Origin: JAQBGV01 sp032128395
Lineage (GTDB): Bacteria > Planctomycetota > UBA8108 > UBA1146
NCBI GenBank assembly: GCA_032128395.1
Contig: JAQBGV010000164.1
Location: 1-17,326 of the forward strand
Direction of reading: 5' to 3'
DNA: 17,326 bases
The notes beneath the pieces are model-generated. The model searched no databases and had not been told where the DNA came from. It saw nothing but the letters and a program-made list of their open reading frames with translations. Position numbers and translations under genes: made by a program. Below are positions 8,401 to 16,658 of the stretch, one piece after another (within the stretch, counting starts at the first letter, position 1; every line of letters starts with the position of its first letter).

Positions 8401-10246
8401 CCCGCACCGTGAAACTCGCGAGACCCACCGCGACCCCGGGCTCCGTATGGCTCGTCGCCGTCCCCGGGAGGGTAGCGATGACCGTGGCATCGAGGAAGAT
8501 CTCGACCTGGTCGTACGTGTCGCCGTTCGTCCACGAGAGCAAGATCGAATTCGGGGCGGGCTCCGTGCAGGTGAGGCCGGTCGGTCCGACCGGACCCCCG
8601 AGGAGCGCGATCATGTTCCCGATGTCGAGCCGACCGAATCCCATGTGCGGATCCCAACCGGGGACGTCCTGACTCGGAAGACCGACGAGGTCGGCGGCGC
8701 TCCCTTCGAGAAAACTCCGCACTTGGGTCGCGGTCAGACTCGGATCCGCTGACAAGAGGAGCGCAGCAGCTCCCGCGGCGAGCGGGGTTGCAGACGAGGT
8801 CCCGTTGAAGTTCGAGATGTAGTCTCCGCTGACATAGCCGCCGGCGCCGGTGATGTCGGTGGTCATCATCAACACCCCGGGAGCAACGATCGATTGTGCC
8901 GTCCCGAAGTTGCTCCCCCACCAGGTCTCGCCGTCGCACGAGGTCGGGGTCTTCCGCTCGTCGCAGGGGCTCGACGCCCCGACTGCGATCGTCTGGGGGT
9001 ATTGGGCGGGGTAATCGACATTGCTGTTCGCATTGCCGGAGGCGAACAGCGGGACACAACCGAGCCCACCGCGGCCCATCGTCAGTGCGTACTGGATCGT
9101 ATTCTGCTCCGCGGTGGTCGGCGCCCCGCCACCCCAGGAATTCGAGAGGACGTCGGCGCCATTGTCGGTCGCCCAGGTGATCGCATCGATGATCCAGGCG
9201 TTCTCGGTGAATCCACCCGAAAAGATGCGCACGGACTGGATCGACACGTTCCAGCAGGTCCCCGCGACCCCGATCCCGTTGTTCCCGATCGCCGCGGCGA
9301 TGCCGGCGCACGCGGTTCCGTGCCCCTCGGTACTCGCAGGATTCCCTGGAATCCCCGAAGGAGACGCCTGGTTCGTCGATTCGTGACCGGCGACGAGCTG
9401 CGCGGCGAGGTCCGGATGCGCGGAGTCCACTCCCTCATCGATGATCGCGATGGTGATCGTCGGGCTCCCGGTCTCGACATCCCAGGCGACGGTCGAGTGG
9501 GCATCGGAACCGGCGACGCCGACCTGGCCGGTGTTCCGGTGGTACCACTGGCTCCCGAAGAGGAGATCGCTCGGGACCGCGCGAAGCGCATGCTGCTGGA
9601 TGAAGTTCGGATCCGCGGCGGCGACTCCCGGGAGCGCGGCGACCTCGCGGGCGCGTTCGAAGAGATCGGCGACCCTGCCATGCACGCGGAAGTGATGGAG
9701 GGGGCGGCGACCGGGGAACTCGCGGAGCCACTCGAGATCCGGCGTGGCGATGAGGGCACGAAGCGTCTCGATGGAGGTCTCCTCGTCGAGCGTGATGAGC
9801 AGCTCGTCCTTCGGGACCTGGATCGTGCGATCGTGGAGCAGGACGGGCGCGGCAAACCTCACCGCCGCCTCACCGTCGAGACGTTCGAGCGCGGCCTCGA
9901 GGTCTCGCTCCAGCGGTGCGCCCAAGGTGGGGACCCACCAAAGTCCGGGGTAGAGAGTGCGCTCGGCCCGGCTCAGGTCGATGAGCGGATCTCCTTCGAA
10001 GCGGTCGAGGAAGGATTCCGGCAGGACTTCTAGTGGGGCGTCCTCGAGCAGAATCGCCACGCGCCCGGTCTCCCATCGAAAGGGGACAGTGCGTCCTTCG
10101 AACTGAAGGATGAAGCGGTGCTTCTGGAGCTCGGTAGTGGCGTCTTCCCCGCGCGCGAGCAGGGGAATTCCGAGGATGAGTACACAGAGTGTCAGGAATG
10201 AGAACTGACGCAACGGAGTCGATGCCATCGCTCGGACCATCCTCAT
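5466..10246 (-). CDS. Large secreted S8 subtilase with Fn3-like repeats and dockerin-like end (frameshifted)
   Basis: Secreted serine endopeptidase. Residues 1-33 are a signal peptide and about 140-225 look like an inhibitory propeptide. Residues about 227-550 are the S8 catalytic domain with Asp270 (ITIAIIDEGVD), His309 (GHGTACAG), oxyanion Asn405 (FASGNAN) and Ser484 (NGTSSATP). Nine Fn3-like repeats occupy about 554-1500, and an alpha/beta domain is inserted at about 631-846. The uninterrupted frame ends at 5585 with a low-complexity tail (TRTPMVLSTFP...). The next frame, ending at 5466, continues 'DANTDGSLNISDPIL' and then 'DANDNDTVNIAD', a paired dockerin/EF-hand-like module. One extra G in the G5 run at 5720-5724 would join them as FIRGDANTDGS and give 1593 residues. 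The start at 10246 has no clear Shine-Dalgarno; ATG at 10240 or 10228 is possible, and AUGAGGA lies 11 bases before the latter. The protease call is firm; the frameshift cause is open. Confidence 0.9.
5720..5724 (-). other. Homopolymer frameshift site in the subtilase
   Basis: A run of five C on the plus strand (five G in the coding sense) separates frame 'SPLLFIRG' from frame 'DANTDGSLNISD'. With six G the reading is CGG GGG GAC GCG AAC, giving RGDAN, the usual beginning of this dockerin-like motif. The change could be an assembly or sequencing indel, a real inactivating mutation, or length variation of the tract. Confidence 0.8.
5747..8587 (-). repeat. Nine Fn3-like protein repeats, period about 81 residues (243 bases)
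   Basis: Units, in coding order, lie at about 8363-8587, 7490-7708, 7247-7465, 7004-7222, 6761-6979, 6518-6736, 6272-6493, 6008-6247 and 5747-5986. Units 3 to 7 start exactly 81 residues apart. Each carries the pattern 'C...LSWTNGDxYDxVEVRRDGxxIATLPGTATSxxD...YxVxGxxxGLxxxxxxC': an early and a terminal Cys that could form a disulfide, a W in the second strand, and a PGTATS turn. The last two units have extra cysteines. Repeats 1 and 2 are separated by the inserted domain. They probably act as a stalk or as carbohydrate/protein-binding modules. Confidence 0.85.
7709..8356 (-). other. Alpha/beta domain inserted in the subtilase repeat array
   Basis: Residues about 631-846 do not follow the Fn3 pattern. 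They read like a Rossmann/flavodoxin- or glutamine-amidotransferase-like fold: 'GGLALGQALVANG', 'DLNAFQRIWVCLGVFPFN', 'ADAIRLLDFLTDG', 'GGEFLYLEGGDTWFFD' and 'HRTIGASFELGGFFDG'. I recall similar 'YLEGGDTW' modules in large secreted proteins, but the family name and any activity are uncertain. Confidence 0.5.
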
Positions 10247-10842
10247 AGTTGATTTCGGGCCCTGTCATCCGAGACCCAACAGTTTCGAAACCGATGGGAG
10301 CGAGAGACCCGACGCCTCGGGCACCGTCAATACCCCGACGAACGACCGACCACATGCTCGTTCCGGCTGGTGTTTCCCCTGACTTGTGTGCACGTGCCGA
10401 TAGCGCCGGCCGCGGATCCCCATCACCCTCGCCTGCGATCCTATCACCGAAGATGCAGAGAGTCGGCACCCGACTACCATCAGTCAGGCGAGACAGGTCA
10501 CCTGTGTGTGGCTCTTCGGTGGCTCCTCACCCACCTTCAGTGGCCATCGTCGGCCGAGCGGACAGAGTGCGTACGCACCGAATTCGGGTTCGAAGACCCC
10601 CGGGAAGAGCAAATTTGGAACCTGCCGGAGCGATCGCGAAGGGGCCTTTGTTCGCCGGGACTTACGAATCGAGGTGGCCCCGCCGACCGTTGCACTTCAT
10701 GCTCGAGATGGCCACCTTTGGCCACTCGCTTGCTCCATCCGGCTGAGTTCCACCCCTCGGCTGCTGGATGCTCGCGGAGGAGGTCGACAGGGGGAGCGAG
10801 TGGACACTGTTCTTGCTCCGTGCCTGGAAAGGATGCCCCGCG
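10247..10842. other. Divergent intergenic region (596 bases)
   Basis: This separates the minus-strand subtilase from the plus-strand propeller lipoprotein and should hold both promoters. I find no convincing -35/-10 pair on either strand. Visible dyads are GTTTCGAAAC (10282-10291), a 12-base palindrome (10567-10578) and a TGGCCA pair (10709-10724). Open frames of 165 and 290 codons cross it, but their composition (Arg/Pro/Ser-rich, no domain) and lack of Shine-Dalgarno argue against genes. No RNA gene was recognised. Confidence 0.5.
10567..10578. promoter_or_regulatory. 12-base perfect palindrome, possible operator
   Basis: GTGCGTACGCAC is fully self-complementary and lies in the middle of the divergent intergenic region, about 265 bases upstream of the lipoprotein start and 320 from the subtilase start. 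A few such palindromes are expected by chance in a window this long, so the regulatory role is only a suggestion. Confidence 0.25.
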
Positions 10843-12183
10843 ATGTCCCTCCCACTCCATCCACGAATTTCGATCCGCCTCTGTCGAACCCTCAGTTCCC
10901 TTCGTCGACGTACGGGTCTCGCCCACGTCGTCCTCACATCCGTCCTCGCGGTCGGCCTCCTTCCAGGCTGTGGAGGGGGCGGAGGCGGCGGAGGGACTCC
11001 ACCTCCCGCCGGACCACCGGCGAGCACCAGCACGAGCCTTGTCTATTCCAAGTGGCGAGACCACTCGGTGTTCCCCGCCGGGGACCTCACTCCGATCCTG
11101 TCCGGCGATGCGACCGGGTTCGACGCGGTCGAGGTCGATGGCCCCGCTGTGGTCGTGGACAAGTCTCGCCCGAACGGCGACCAGTTCATGCTCTGGTACG
11201 AGGCGACCGATGGCTCCGGCGAACTCGGAATCGGACTCCTGACGTCGAACGACGAGAGTTTCAACAGCGTGTGCGGTCTCTGTCTCCCGCGTCAACCGGT
11301 GCTCCTCCCGAGCGATGCCGCCGCGGTGGCGAACGGATTCAACCAGGGCGCGACCGATCCGACGGTGGTCCTCGACCGCCGGCCGGCAGAGCAATCGCCG
11401 CCCCTTGCGACCAGTCGTCGTTACAAGATGTGGTTCGAGGGGAGAAGTGGCGCCGGTGGAGCGATCAGCTCGATCGTGTACTGCGATTCGCCGGATGGAG
11501 TGAACTGGTTCAACTTCGAGATCTGCACCGGGCTGACGCCCGGGGTCAACGTCTCATTCGGCGGCCGCGTCGCCGATCCGACGGTGGTGCTCGACAAAGA
11601 TGTCGGCGGGGATCTGTACCGGATGTGGTTCGAGGCAGTCGATTCCGGCGATGGCCACGGATCACTCGGCTACGCCGACTCTACCGACGGCAAGGCATGG
11701 ACGGTTCGAGATGCAGGGGCCGGCGTCGGTCCCGGTGCCACCCACGTGATGGCCCCCGGGTTCGGTGGAGTCTTCTCCGACTTCTCGATCCGCTCCCCCA
11801 CCGTGGTGCTCGTCGAGAATGCGAGTGACGTGAACATCGCATTCCACCTCTGGTACACCGGAGGAGACGTCTCGACGGCTCTCGGCACCGAGGACAGCAT
11901 CGGTTACGCCACCAGCGCCAACGGTCTCACCTGGATTCCCGAGGCCTCCCTCACACCCGACCTGCTGCCAGTTCTTCGTCCGACCGGCGACTCCAATCTC
12001 GATCCCACGACACTCAGTTTCGAGTGGGACTCGGGTGACATCCGGCAACCCTCGGCCTGGATCGACACCGACCTCGCGCCGACTGCGGATGGGGCATTCC
12101 TGCTCTGGTATGCGGGTGACATCGAGAACGGAGGCCCGGCCGCCGTGAACCGCATCGGATTCGCCAGTGGCAGGAATCCGTGA
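10843..12183 (+). CDS. Lipoprotein with five-bladed GH43/32/68-like beta-propeller
   Basis: The 446-residue product starts at an ATG with AAAGGA 9 bases upstream. It has a basic n-region, a hydrophobic stretch (HVVLTSVLAVGLL) and a lipobox L40-P-G-C43, so it should be lipid-anchored. The Cys is followed by eight glycines and a Pro/Ser/Thr linker. The mature part contains five repeats of the form '[D/S/Q]P[T/S]VVxD...YxMWFEG...IGYAxSxDGxxW', for example DPTVVLDKD then YRMWFEAVD then LGYADSTDGKAW. This is the blade pattern of the arabinanase/levansucrase/invertase superfamily. It could bind or cleave a glycan, but I cannot place the catalytic acids with confidence and many such proteins are non-catalytic. 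A longer frame begins at 10768, but that would bury the signal peptide. It stands alone, 187 bases before the next gene. Confidence 0.82.
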   Translation: MSLPLHPRISIRLCRTLSSLRRRTGLAHVVLTSVLAVGLLPGCGGGGGGGGTPPPAGPPASTSTSLVYSKWRDHSVFPAGDLTPILSGDATGFDAVEVDGPAVVVDKSRPNGDQFMLWYEATDGSGELGIGLLTSNDESFNSVCGLCLPRQPVLLPSDAAAVANGFNQGATDPTVVLDRRPAEQSPPLATSRRYKMWFEGRSGAGGAISSIVYCDSPDGVNWFNFEICTGLTPGVNVSFGGRVADPTVVLDKDVGGDLYRMWFEAVDSGDGHGSLGYADSTDGKAWTVRDAGAGVGPGATHVMAPGFGGVFSDFSIRSPTVVLVENASDVNIAFHLWYTGGDVSTALGTEDSIGYATSANGLTWIPEASLTPDLLPVLRPTGDSNLDPTTLSFEWDSGDIRQPSAWIDTDLAPTADGAFLLWYAGDIENGGPAAVNRIGFASGRNP

Positions 12184-12211
12184 CGGTCGCGGTGCTACGA
12201 GGATAGTTCAC

Positions 12212-12256
12212 CATCGCGGGGACGAACAAACGGTCGCTGACCCCGAATCCGCGATG
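12212..12256 (+). terminator. Inverted repeat downstream of the propeller lipoprotein
   Basis: CATCGCGG (12212-12219) and CCGCGATG (12249-12256) are perfect 8-base inverted arms starting 29 bases after the stop, with a 29-base loop. There is no T run after the second arm (TACCCCC follows), so this is not a classical intrinsic terminator. It may mark a Rho-dependent end or protect the 3' end of the mRNA. Confidence 0.35.
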
Positions 12257-12342
12257 TACCCCCTCGATCGTTGGACCGATCCCGGTTGTCGCGGCGGATC
12301 ATGAGTGGTATCCCCATACGGAAGAATAGCTTCGGGATAGGG

Positions 12343-12364
12343 GGGGCCGAGATCGGGAGGCCCC
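12343..12364 (+). promoter_or_regulatory. GC-rich hairpin overlapping the ribosome binding site
   Basis: GGGGCC (12343-12348) can pair with GGCCCC (12359-12364) around a 10-base loop. The best Shine-Dalgarno for the next gene, GGGAGG at 12355-12360, lies partly in the loop and partly in the stem, 10 bases before GTG 12371. Folding would hide it, so translation of the beta-helix gene may be throttled. The pairing is seen directly; the effect is inferred. Confidence 0.35.
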
Positions 12365-12370
12365 GGATCG

Positions 12371-15172
12371 GTGGAGGCGATGGTCCGATGGGTATTGCTC
12401 GCGGTCCTCTTCGCTGCTGCACTCGGGTGCGGCGACGACCCCGACCCGCCGGTGAACGGCGGCGGGTCCATCGCCTCACCCGAGACCTTCGATCGCCCTC
12501 CGCCCCCCCCCGACCTCGGCCCTCCGATTCAACTTCCGCCGCTCGGTCGCCCCTCCGACGATCCCCCTCGGTTCCTCGGACTCTCCCAGTTCATCGCGGG
12601 GGATGGCGAGATCTGGCTCTCCTGGCAGCACGCGGAAGACGCCATCACACCTCGGGAACGGATCCAGTACCGGGTGTACATCTCTCCGCACCGTCAGGAC
12701 GAGTCGAAGTTCGATCGTCCCCCTCGTCATGTGACGAATCCAGGAATCACCAGCGTCGTGATCCCGGACCTGGAGAACGGTCAGGAGATCTTCGTCGTCG
12801 TCCGCGCCGTCGATGAGACCGCCGAGGGTCTCCCAGGGAACGAGGATGACAACGAGCTCGAGTGGAGCGCGATCCCGAACCCGGTCCTCTACGTCCAGGC
12901 GGAATCCGCTTCCCCGGGGGACGGTCGGACGAAGGACGCGCCACTCCCCACCCTCGATGCCGCGATCGATGCCGCGATCCCCCTCGGCGGAGCCAACATC
13001 CACGTCGCGGCCGGTGAGTACGAAGAGTCGACCCTCCTCTTCCGCGGCATGATGGTCTACGGCGGATTCGAGCGCGGGTTCACATCCCCGTTCTCCGACC
13101 CGGTCAACAACCGAACGGTCATCCGGGCCGGCGTCGAGGAAAACCTCTTCGTGATCCCCCCCGGGAGCCTTCTCTGCGGGATCGATGGGGTCGAGATGGA
13201 CGGCAGGGGGCGTACCCTGCGCGGGGTGGCCGCCGACGAGTGCGCGTTTCGAATCAGCAACTGCGAGATCCACGGATTCAAGGACAAGGGGATCAAGCTG
13301 AAGAGCGGCAGTGATCCGACCGCGGTCATCGTCGGTGAGGTGGCGCGCTGCTGGATCCATCACAACGGGAATCAGGGGATCCAGATGAACGGGATCCTCG
13401 ACGTCCAAGTCGTCGGCTGCGCGATCAACGACAACGGGCGTCAGGGGATCGAAGTCGAGTCGCTGACCGCCTCCCCGGAGGAGAAGTCTCGCATCGTCAT
13501 CGAGGGATGTACCATCGCGGCGAACCACGACGTCGGGATCGCCGGCAAGATCGTCGCCCTCCCCGACAAGGGGAGCAGCGGCTCGCGGATCCGGCTCAAA
13601 GTTCGGTCGTGCGAGATCCGCGACAATCGCGACACCGGGATCGGTGTCGACGTCGTCTACCCCGACGGTCTGATCATCGATCTTCGGATTCGGATCGAGC
13701 AGTGCAGAGTGATCGGGAACGGGAAGTCCGGTATCCGTCTCGACGGCGATGCGCGTGGACACCTGCAGCTGACCCGGAACCTCGTCCTCGGGAACCGCGG
13801 ACCTGCGGGGATCCACCTCACCGGTGATGGTGCCGTCTCCTACTACCAAGTGCAGAGCTCGGCGGTCCTCGCGAACGACGGGGCAGGGATCTTGATGGAC
13901 GCGCGGGGGCACCTCGGAGTCGACCACTGCCACTTCGCCGGGAACGGTGGCGCGGCGATCGACCGCCGAGGTCTGGCTTGGGTCCGACTCGAGGACTCGC
14001 TCTTCCATGACAACGGCATCCCCTCAGCCGCGGACCGTATCGATGACTGCATCGCGTCCCCGAACGAGCTCGCAGGCCCGAGCGCACCCGAGGGGATCGC
14101 GGGCTCGCCTTGGCTCGACACACTCCCCCGGCAGATCATCCGGCTGTCGAACTCGACAATGCTGCCCGCGGACCTCGCAGCGGGAACGGTCGTCGAGTGG
14201 CTCGATGACGGGATCGCGCGGCGCGTCATCGTCGAGGGGGAGCGGAGAACCCTCGACCCCCCGATCCCGCCCTTTGAGAGCCCCGGGGTGCCCTTCCTCT
14301 TCGTGTGGGAGCGCCGGGGCGGTGAGTCGGTGGGCGAAGTGAGCGTGGTCGAGGACTGGCGTCCCCCCCCGGGCTCGGACTCGCCCCTCCTCGATGCGGG
14401 GAACGTGCTCGAGATCGAGGCCGACGGCTCACGTGCCGACGTAGGACCCGCCGGCGCATTCTTCGGTGGGCACCCCGGCCTCGACCGCGGAGGCCCACCC
14501 CCTCCACGGGGTCTCGAATTGAGCTGGATCGATCCCCCTCCCGGAAGCTGGATCGGGACCCCGGTCTGGGAAGTGTGGTTCACGGGCGGGGATGAGATCC
14601 CGCCCGGGCTGCGCGTCGTGCTGGAGGTCGACGGGGTGCCCCTCGTTCCTGGTCTCGAGCCGGAGCTTCGCTCGCTGACGATTCGGGCGAATTTCAAGAT
14701 CCCGCTCGGTGCAAAGATCAGCGTGAAGTTTCCGCCGTGGCCGAACAAGCGGGGCGAGCGCCCGCAGCCCCAGGACAACGCCTTCGAGTACCGAATGGCG
14801 CACGAGATCGATCCCGCGGGGATCACCGCGCTCCCGGTGGAAGGGAGGCTCTCCTTTCCCGGCCGGGCGACGATCCAAATCCCTCTCCAGGTCAGGTCAG
14901 AGGGGAAGATGAGAATCCGGCTCATCCCCCTCGATCCTCCGTGGTCACCGGGGTGGCGGCTCCGGATCGTCGATCGGGCGAGTGGCGTTCTCTTGCGGAT
15001 TCCCGGAACAGACCAGAAGCTCGAGACGGCCGCCGGGGAGCACCACGAGGGTGCCCTCCTCCTCGAAGTGCCTCCGCTCACTTCCGGACTGGAACCGGTG
15101 CTCGAGATCGTTCCCCCCCCGGGGGAGCTCTACATCGAGGACGCCGCAGCACGCTTGCTCATCGAGGGGTGA
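12371..15172 (+). CDS. Lipoprotein with right-handed parallel beta-helix (DUF1565-like)
   Basis: The 933-residue product has a short signal sequence (VLLAVLFAAALGC) with lipobox A17-L-G-C20, then a Pro-rich linker to about residue 65. Residues about 66-172 form an Fn3-like domain. Residues about 172-565 are a right-handed beta-helix, opening 'LYVQAESASPGDGRTKDAPLPTLDAAIDAA' in pieces typical of DUF1565. It has many PbH1-type coils with CxIxxNxxxGI patterns (CWIHHNGNQGIQMN, CEIRDNRDTGIGVD, CRVIGNGKSGIRLD). The phrase 'DSPLLDAGN...DGSRADVGPAG' at about 670-696 is the usual closing signature of such helices. Residues about 715-933 look like Ig-type beta domains. Such helices often bind or cleave polysaccharide, but no lyase residues are obvious. 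GTG 12371 is chosen for its GGGAGG at 10 bases; ATG 12380 has only 2-base spacing. It precedes the histidine kinase gene by 3 bases. Confidence 0.85.
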   Translation: MEAMVRWVLLAVLFAAALGCGDDPDPPVNGGGSIASPETFDRPPPPPDLGPPIQLPPLGRPSDDPPRFLGLSQFIAGDGEIWLSWQHAEDAITPRERIQYRVYISPHRQDESKFDRPPRHVTNPGITSVVIPDLENGQEIFVVVRAVDETAEGLPGNEDDNELEWSAIPNPVLYVQAESASPGDGRTKDAPLPTLDAAIDAAIPLGGANIHVAAGEYEESTLLFRGMMVYGGFERGFTSPFSDPVNNRTVIRAGVEENLFVIPPGSLLCGIDGVEMDGRGRTLRGVAADECAFRISNCEIHGFKDKGIKLKSGSDPTAVIVGEVARCWIHHNGNQGIQMNGILDVQVVGCAINDNGRQGIEVESLTASPEEKSRIVIEGCTIAANHDVGIAGKIVALPDKGSSGSRIRLKVRSCEIRDNRDTGIGVDVVYPDGLIIDLRIRIEQCRVIGNGKSGIRLDGDARGHLQLTRNLVLGNRGPAGIHLTGDGAVSYYQVQSSAVLANDGAGILMDARGHLGVDHCHFAGNGGAAIDRRGLAWVRLEDSLFHDNGIPSAADRIDDCIASPNELAGPSAPEGIAGSPWLDTLPRQIIRLSNSTMLPADLAAGTVVEWLDDGIARRVIVEGERRTLDPPIPPFESPGVPFLFVWERRGGESVGEVSVVEDWRPPPGSDSPLLDAGNVLEIEADGSRADVGPAGAFFGGHPGLDRGGPPPPRGLELSWIDPPPGSWIGTPVWEVWFTGGDEIPPGLRVVLEVDGVPLVPGLEPELRSLTIRANFKIPLGAKISVKFPPWPNKRGERPQPQDNAFEYRMAHEIDPAGITALPVEGRLSFPGRATIQIPLQVRSEGKMRIRLIPLDPPWSPGWRLRIVDRASGVLLRIPGTDQKLETAAGEHHEGALLLEVPPLTSGLEPVLEIVPPPGELYIEDAAARLLIEG

Positions 15173-15175
15173 GGT

Positions 15176-16657
15176 ATGCGCGTCCGTACAAAGATTCGGC
15201 TCCTCTTCCTCTCGGTGATCGGCATCGCGCTCCTGACCGGGGGCGTGTCGCTCTGGTCGATCTCCCAACTCGGGACCGCGCTCGGAGCCTCGAACGCGAG
15301 CCTGGGGACGCAGCTGCGCACCGAGCGCCTGCGCGTACTCATCCGCGATGGGGCGACCGAGGATCGCATCCGAGCGGCGATCACCCCGGAGCACGAGAGG
15401 CTGGAGAGGCAGAAAGAGGCGTACGAACAGTACGATGACTTCCGCGCCAGGGCCGAGCAGAAGCTGGTCGAACTCGCCTCTGAGGTCGCACGGGACCCGG
15501 AGATGTCGGCCGTGGTCCAGCTGATTCGGTCTTCGCTCCGAAAGCTCCATCAGTTCGTGACGTACGGCCGAGAGGAGATGCAGGTGTTCGGCGGAGCCGA
15601 GCGCACGATCCGCCATCTGAACGAGACGTTCCTCCCCGATTTGAATCGATACGTCGATCAACTGATCGCGAGCCAGCAGAACCGGGTCGGCACCGCGACC
15701 GAGCGCGCGACTGGGAGCAGGCAACGCGTGGTGGCGTTGATCTGGGTCACCTCCGGGATCCTGGTAGTCGTCGCGACCCTCGGGCTCGCCCTCTTCCGTC
15801 GCTGGCTCCTCCATCCGGTGCTCACCCTGACCGAGGCGACCCGTCGGATCTCCGGGGCGCACTACTCCGAGACCATTCCCATCCACGGGAAGAACGAGTT
15901 CGCACGTCTCGCTCGTGAGATCGAATCGATGTCTCGGAGCATCGCGGAGTTCCAGCTGAAACTGGTCGAGAAGGAACGAATGGCCGCCGTGGGCGAGATG
16001 ACCGCCTCGGTGGCCCACAATGTGCGAAATCCGCTCGCGAGCATCCGCGCGATCGCCCAGAGCCATCTCCGGGACAAGGACCTTCCGGTGCCACTCAGAG
16101 AGGCGATGGCGACGGTGATGGAGACCGTCGATCGGGCAGACCGGTGGCTGAAGGACCTGCTCACCGCTCTCCGACCGGTCAAGCTCACCACCCGGAGCGA
16201 GGAGCTGGGGAAGATCTTGGAGGACATCGTCCGGGGCTCGCGGATCTTCGCCGAGCGCAGGGGGGTCACGGTCGAGCTCGAGGTTGACGACGACCTCCCG
16301 GCGCTCCTCCTCGATCGGCGGCAGATCGAGCAAGCGGTGATCGTTCTGATCAGCAATTCGGTCGAGGTGTCATCGGAGGGGAGCGAAGTGCGGGTCCGAG
16401 CGGGACGGGATCCGAACGGGTCTGATCGGGTCCGGATCGAGGTCGAGGACCACGGATCCGGAATGGACGACGAGACTCTTGGAAAGTTGTTTACTCCCTA
16501 TTTCACGACCAAGAAAGCAGGAATAGGCCTTGGCCTGTGCCTGACTCAGAAGATCGTTTTCGGACATCGCGGTACCATTGATGTAAGCTCCGCGCCCGGT
16601 GATGGAACGCGGATGACAGTTTGGCTTCCCCTCACCGCTTCAGCGGAGGATTCGTAG
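15176..16657 (+). CDS. HAMP-domain sensor histidine kinase (NtrB/AtoS type)
   Basis: The 493-residue membrane kinase has two transmembrane segments (about 7-29 and 186-208) around a helical periplasmic sensor region of about 155 residues. A HAMP linker follows (about 207-260), then HisKA with His281 in SVAHNVRNPLASIRA, and HATPase_c with Asn394 (LISNSVEV), the DHGSGMD box (Asp425), the FTPYFTTK F-box and GIGLGL. The residue after the phospho-accepting His is Asn rather than the common Glu/Asp. It starts 3 bases after the beta-helix lipoprotein, with GAGGGG 6 bases upstream of the ATG. The response regulator begins 1 base past its stop, so the three genes are very probably one operon. It should autophosphorylate and pass phosphate to that regulator. 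The signal is unknown. Confidence 0.95.
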   Translation: MRVRTKIRLLFLSVIGIALLTGGVSLWSISQLGTALGASNASLGTQLRTERLRVLIRDGATEDRIRAAITPEHERLERQKEAYEQYDDFRARAEQKLVELASEVARDPEMSAVVQLIRSSLRKLHQFVTYGREEMQVFGGAERTIRHLNETFLPDLNRYVDQLIASQQNRVGTATERATGSRQRVVALIWVTSGILVVVATLGLALFRRWLLHPVLTLTEATRRISGAHYSETIPIHGKNEFARLAREIESMSRSIAEFQLKLVEKERMAAVGEMTASVAHNVRNPLASIRAIAQSHLRDKDLPVPLREAMATVMETVDRADRWLKDLLTALRPVKLTTRSEELGKILEDIVRGSRIFAERRGVTVELEVDDDLPALLLDRRQIEQAVIVLISNSVEVSSEGSEVRVRAGRDPNGSDRVRIEVEDHGSGMDDETLGKLFTPYFTTKKAGIGLGLCLTQKIVFGHRGTIDVSSAPGDGTRMTVWLPLTASAEDS

Positions 16658-16658
16658 G

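Noticed and set aside
5747..8587. CRISPR or satellite-type DNA repeat
   Set aside because: The 243-base period corresponds to in-frame protein repeats with divergent sequence, not short identical repeats with unique spacers.
7058..8752. 564-codon plus-strand frame over the subtilase repeats
   Set aside because: Antisense to clear Fn3-like repeats; the composition is dominated by Arg, Asp, Glu and Gly, as expected of a shadow frame.
10551..10600. tRNA-like words (GCCGAGCGGAC and GGGTTCGAAGACCC)
   Set aside because: They resemble D- and T-arm sequences of a Ser/Leu tRNA, but no acceptor, anticodon or complete D stem can be formed around them.
10370..11242. 290-codon plus-strand frame starting in the divergent intergenic region
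   Set aside because: It runs into the lipoprotein gene in another frame, has no Shine-Dalgarno and no recognisable domain, and the lipoprotein frame has a signal peptide and clear blades.
12476..14008. 510-codon minus-strand frame over the beta-helix gene
   Set aside because: Antisense to a clear beta-helix protein; Asp/Val/Arg-rich with no motif or ribosome binding site.
14945..16333. 462-codon minus-strand frame over the histidine kinase
   Set aside because: Antisense to unmistakable HAMP/HisKA/HATPase motifs; no domain in the shadow product.
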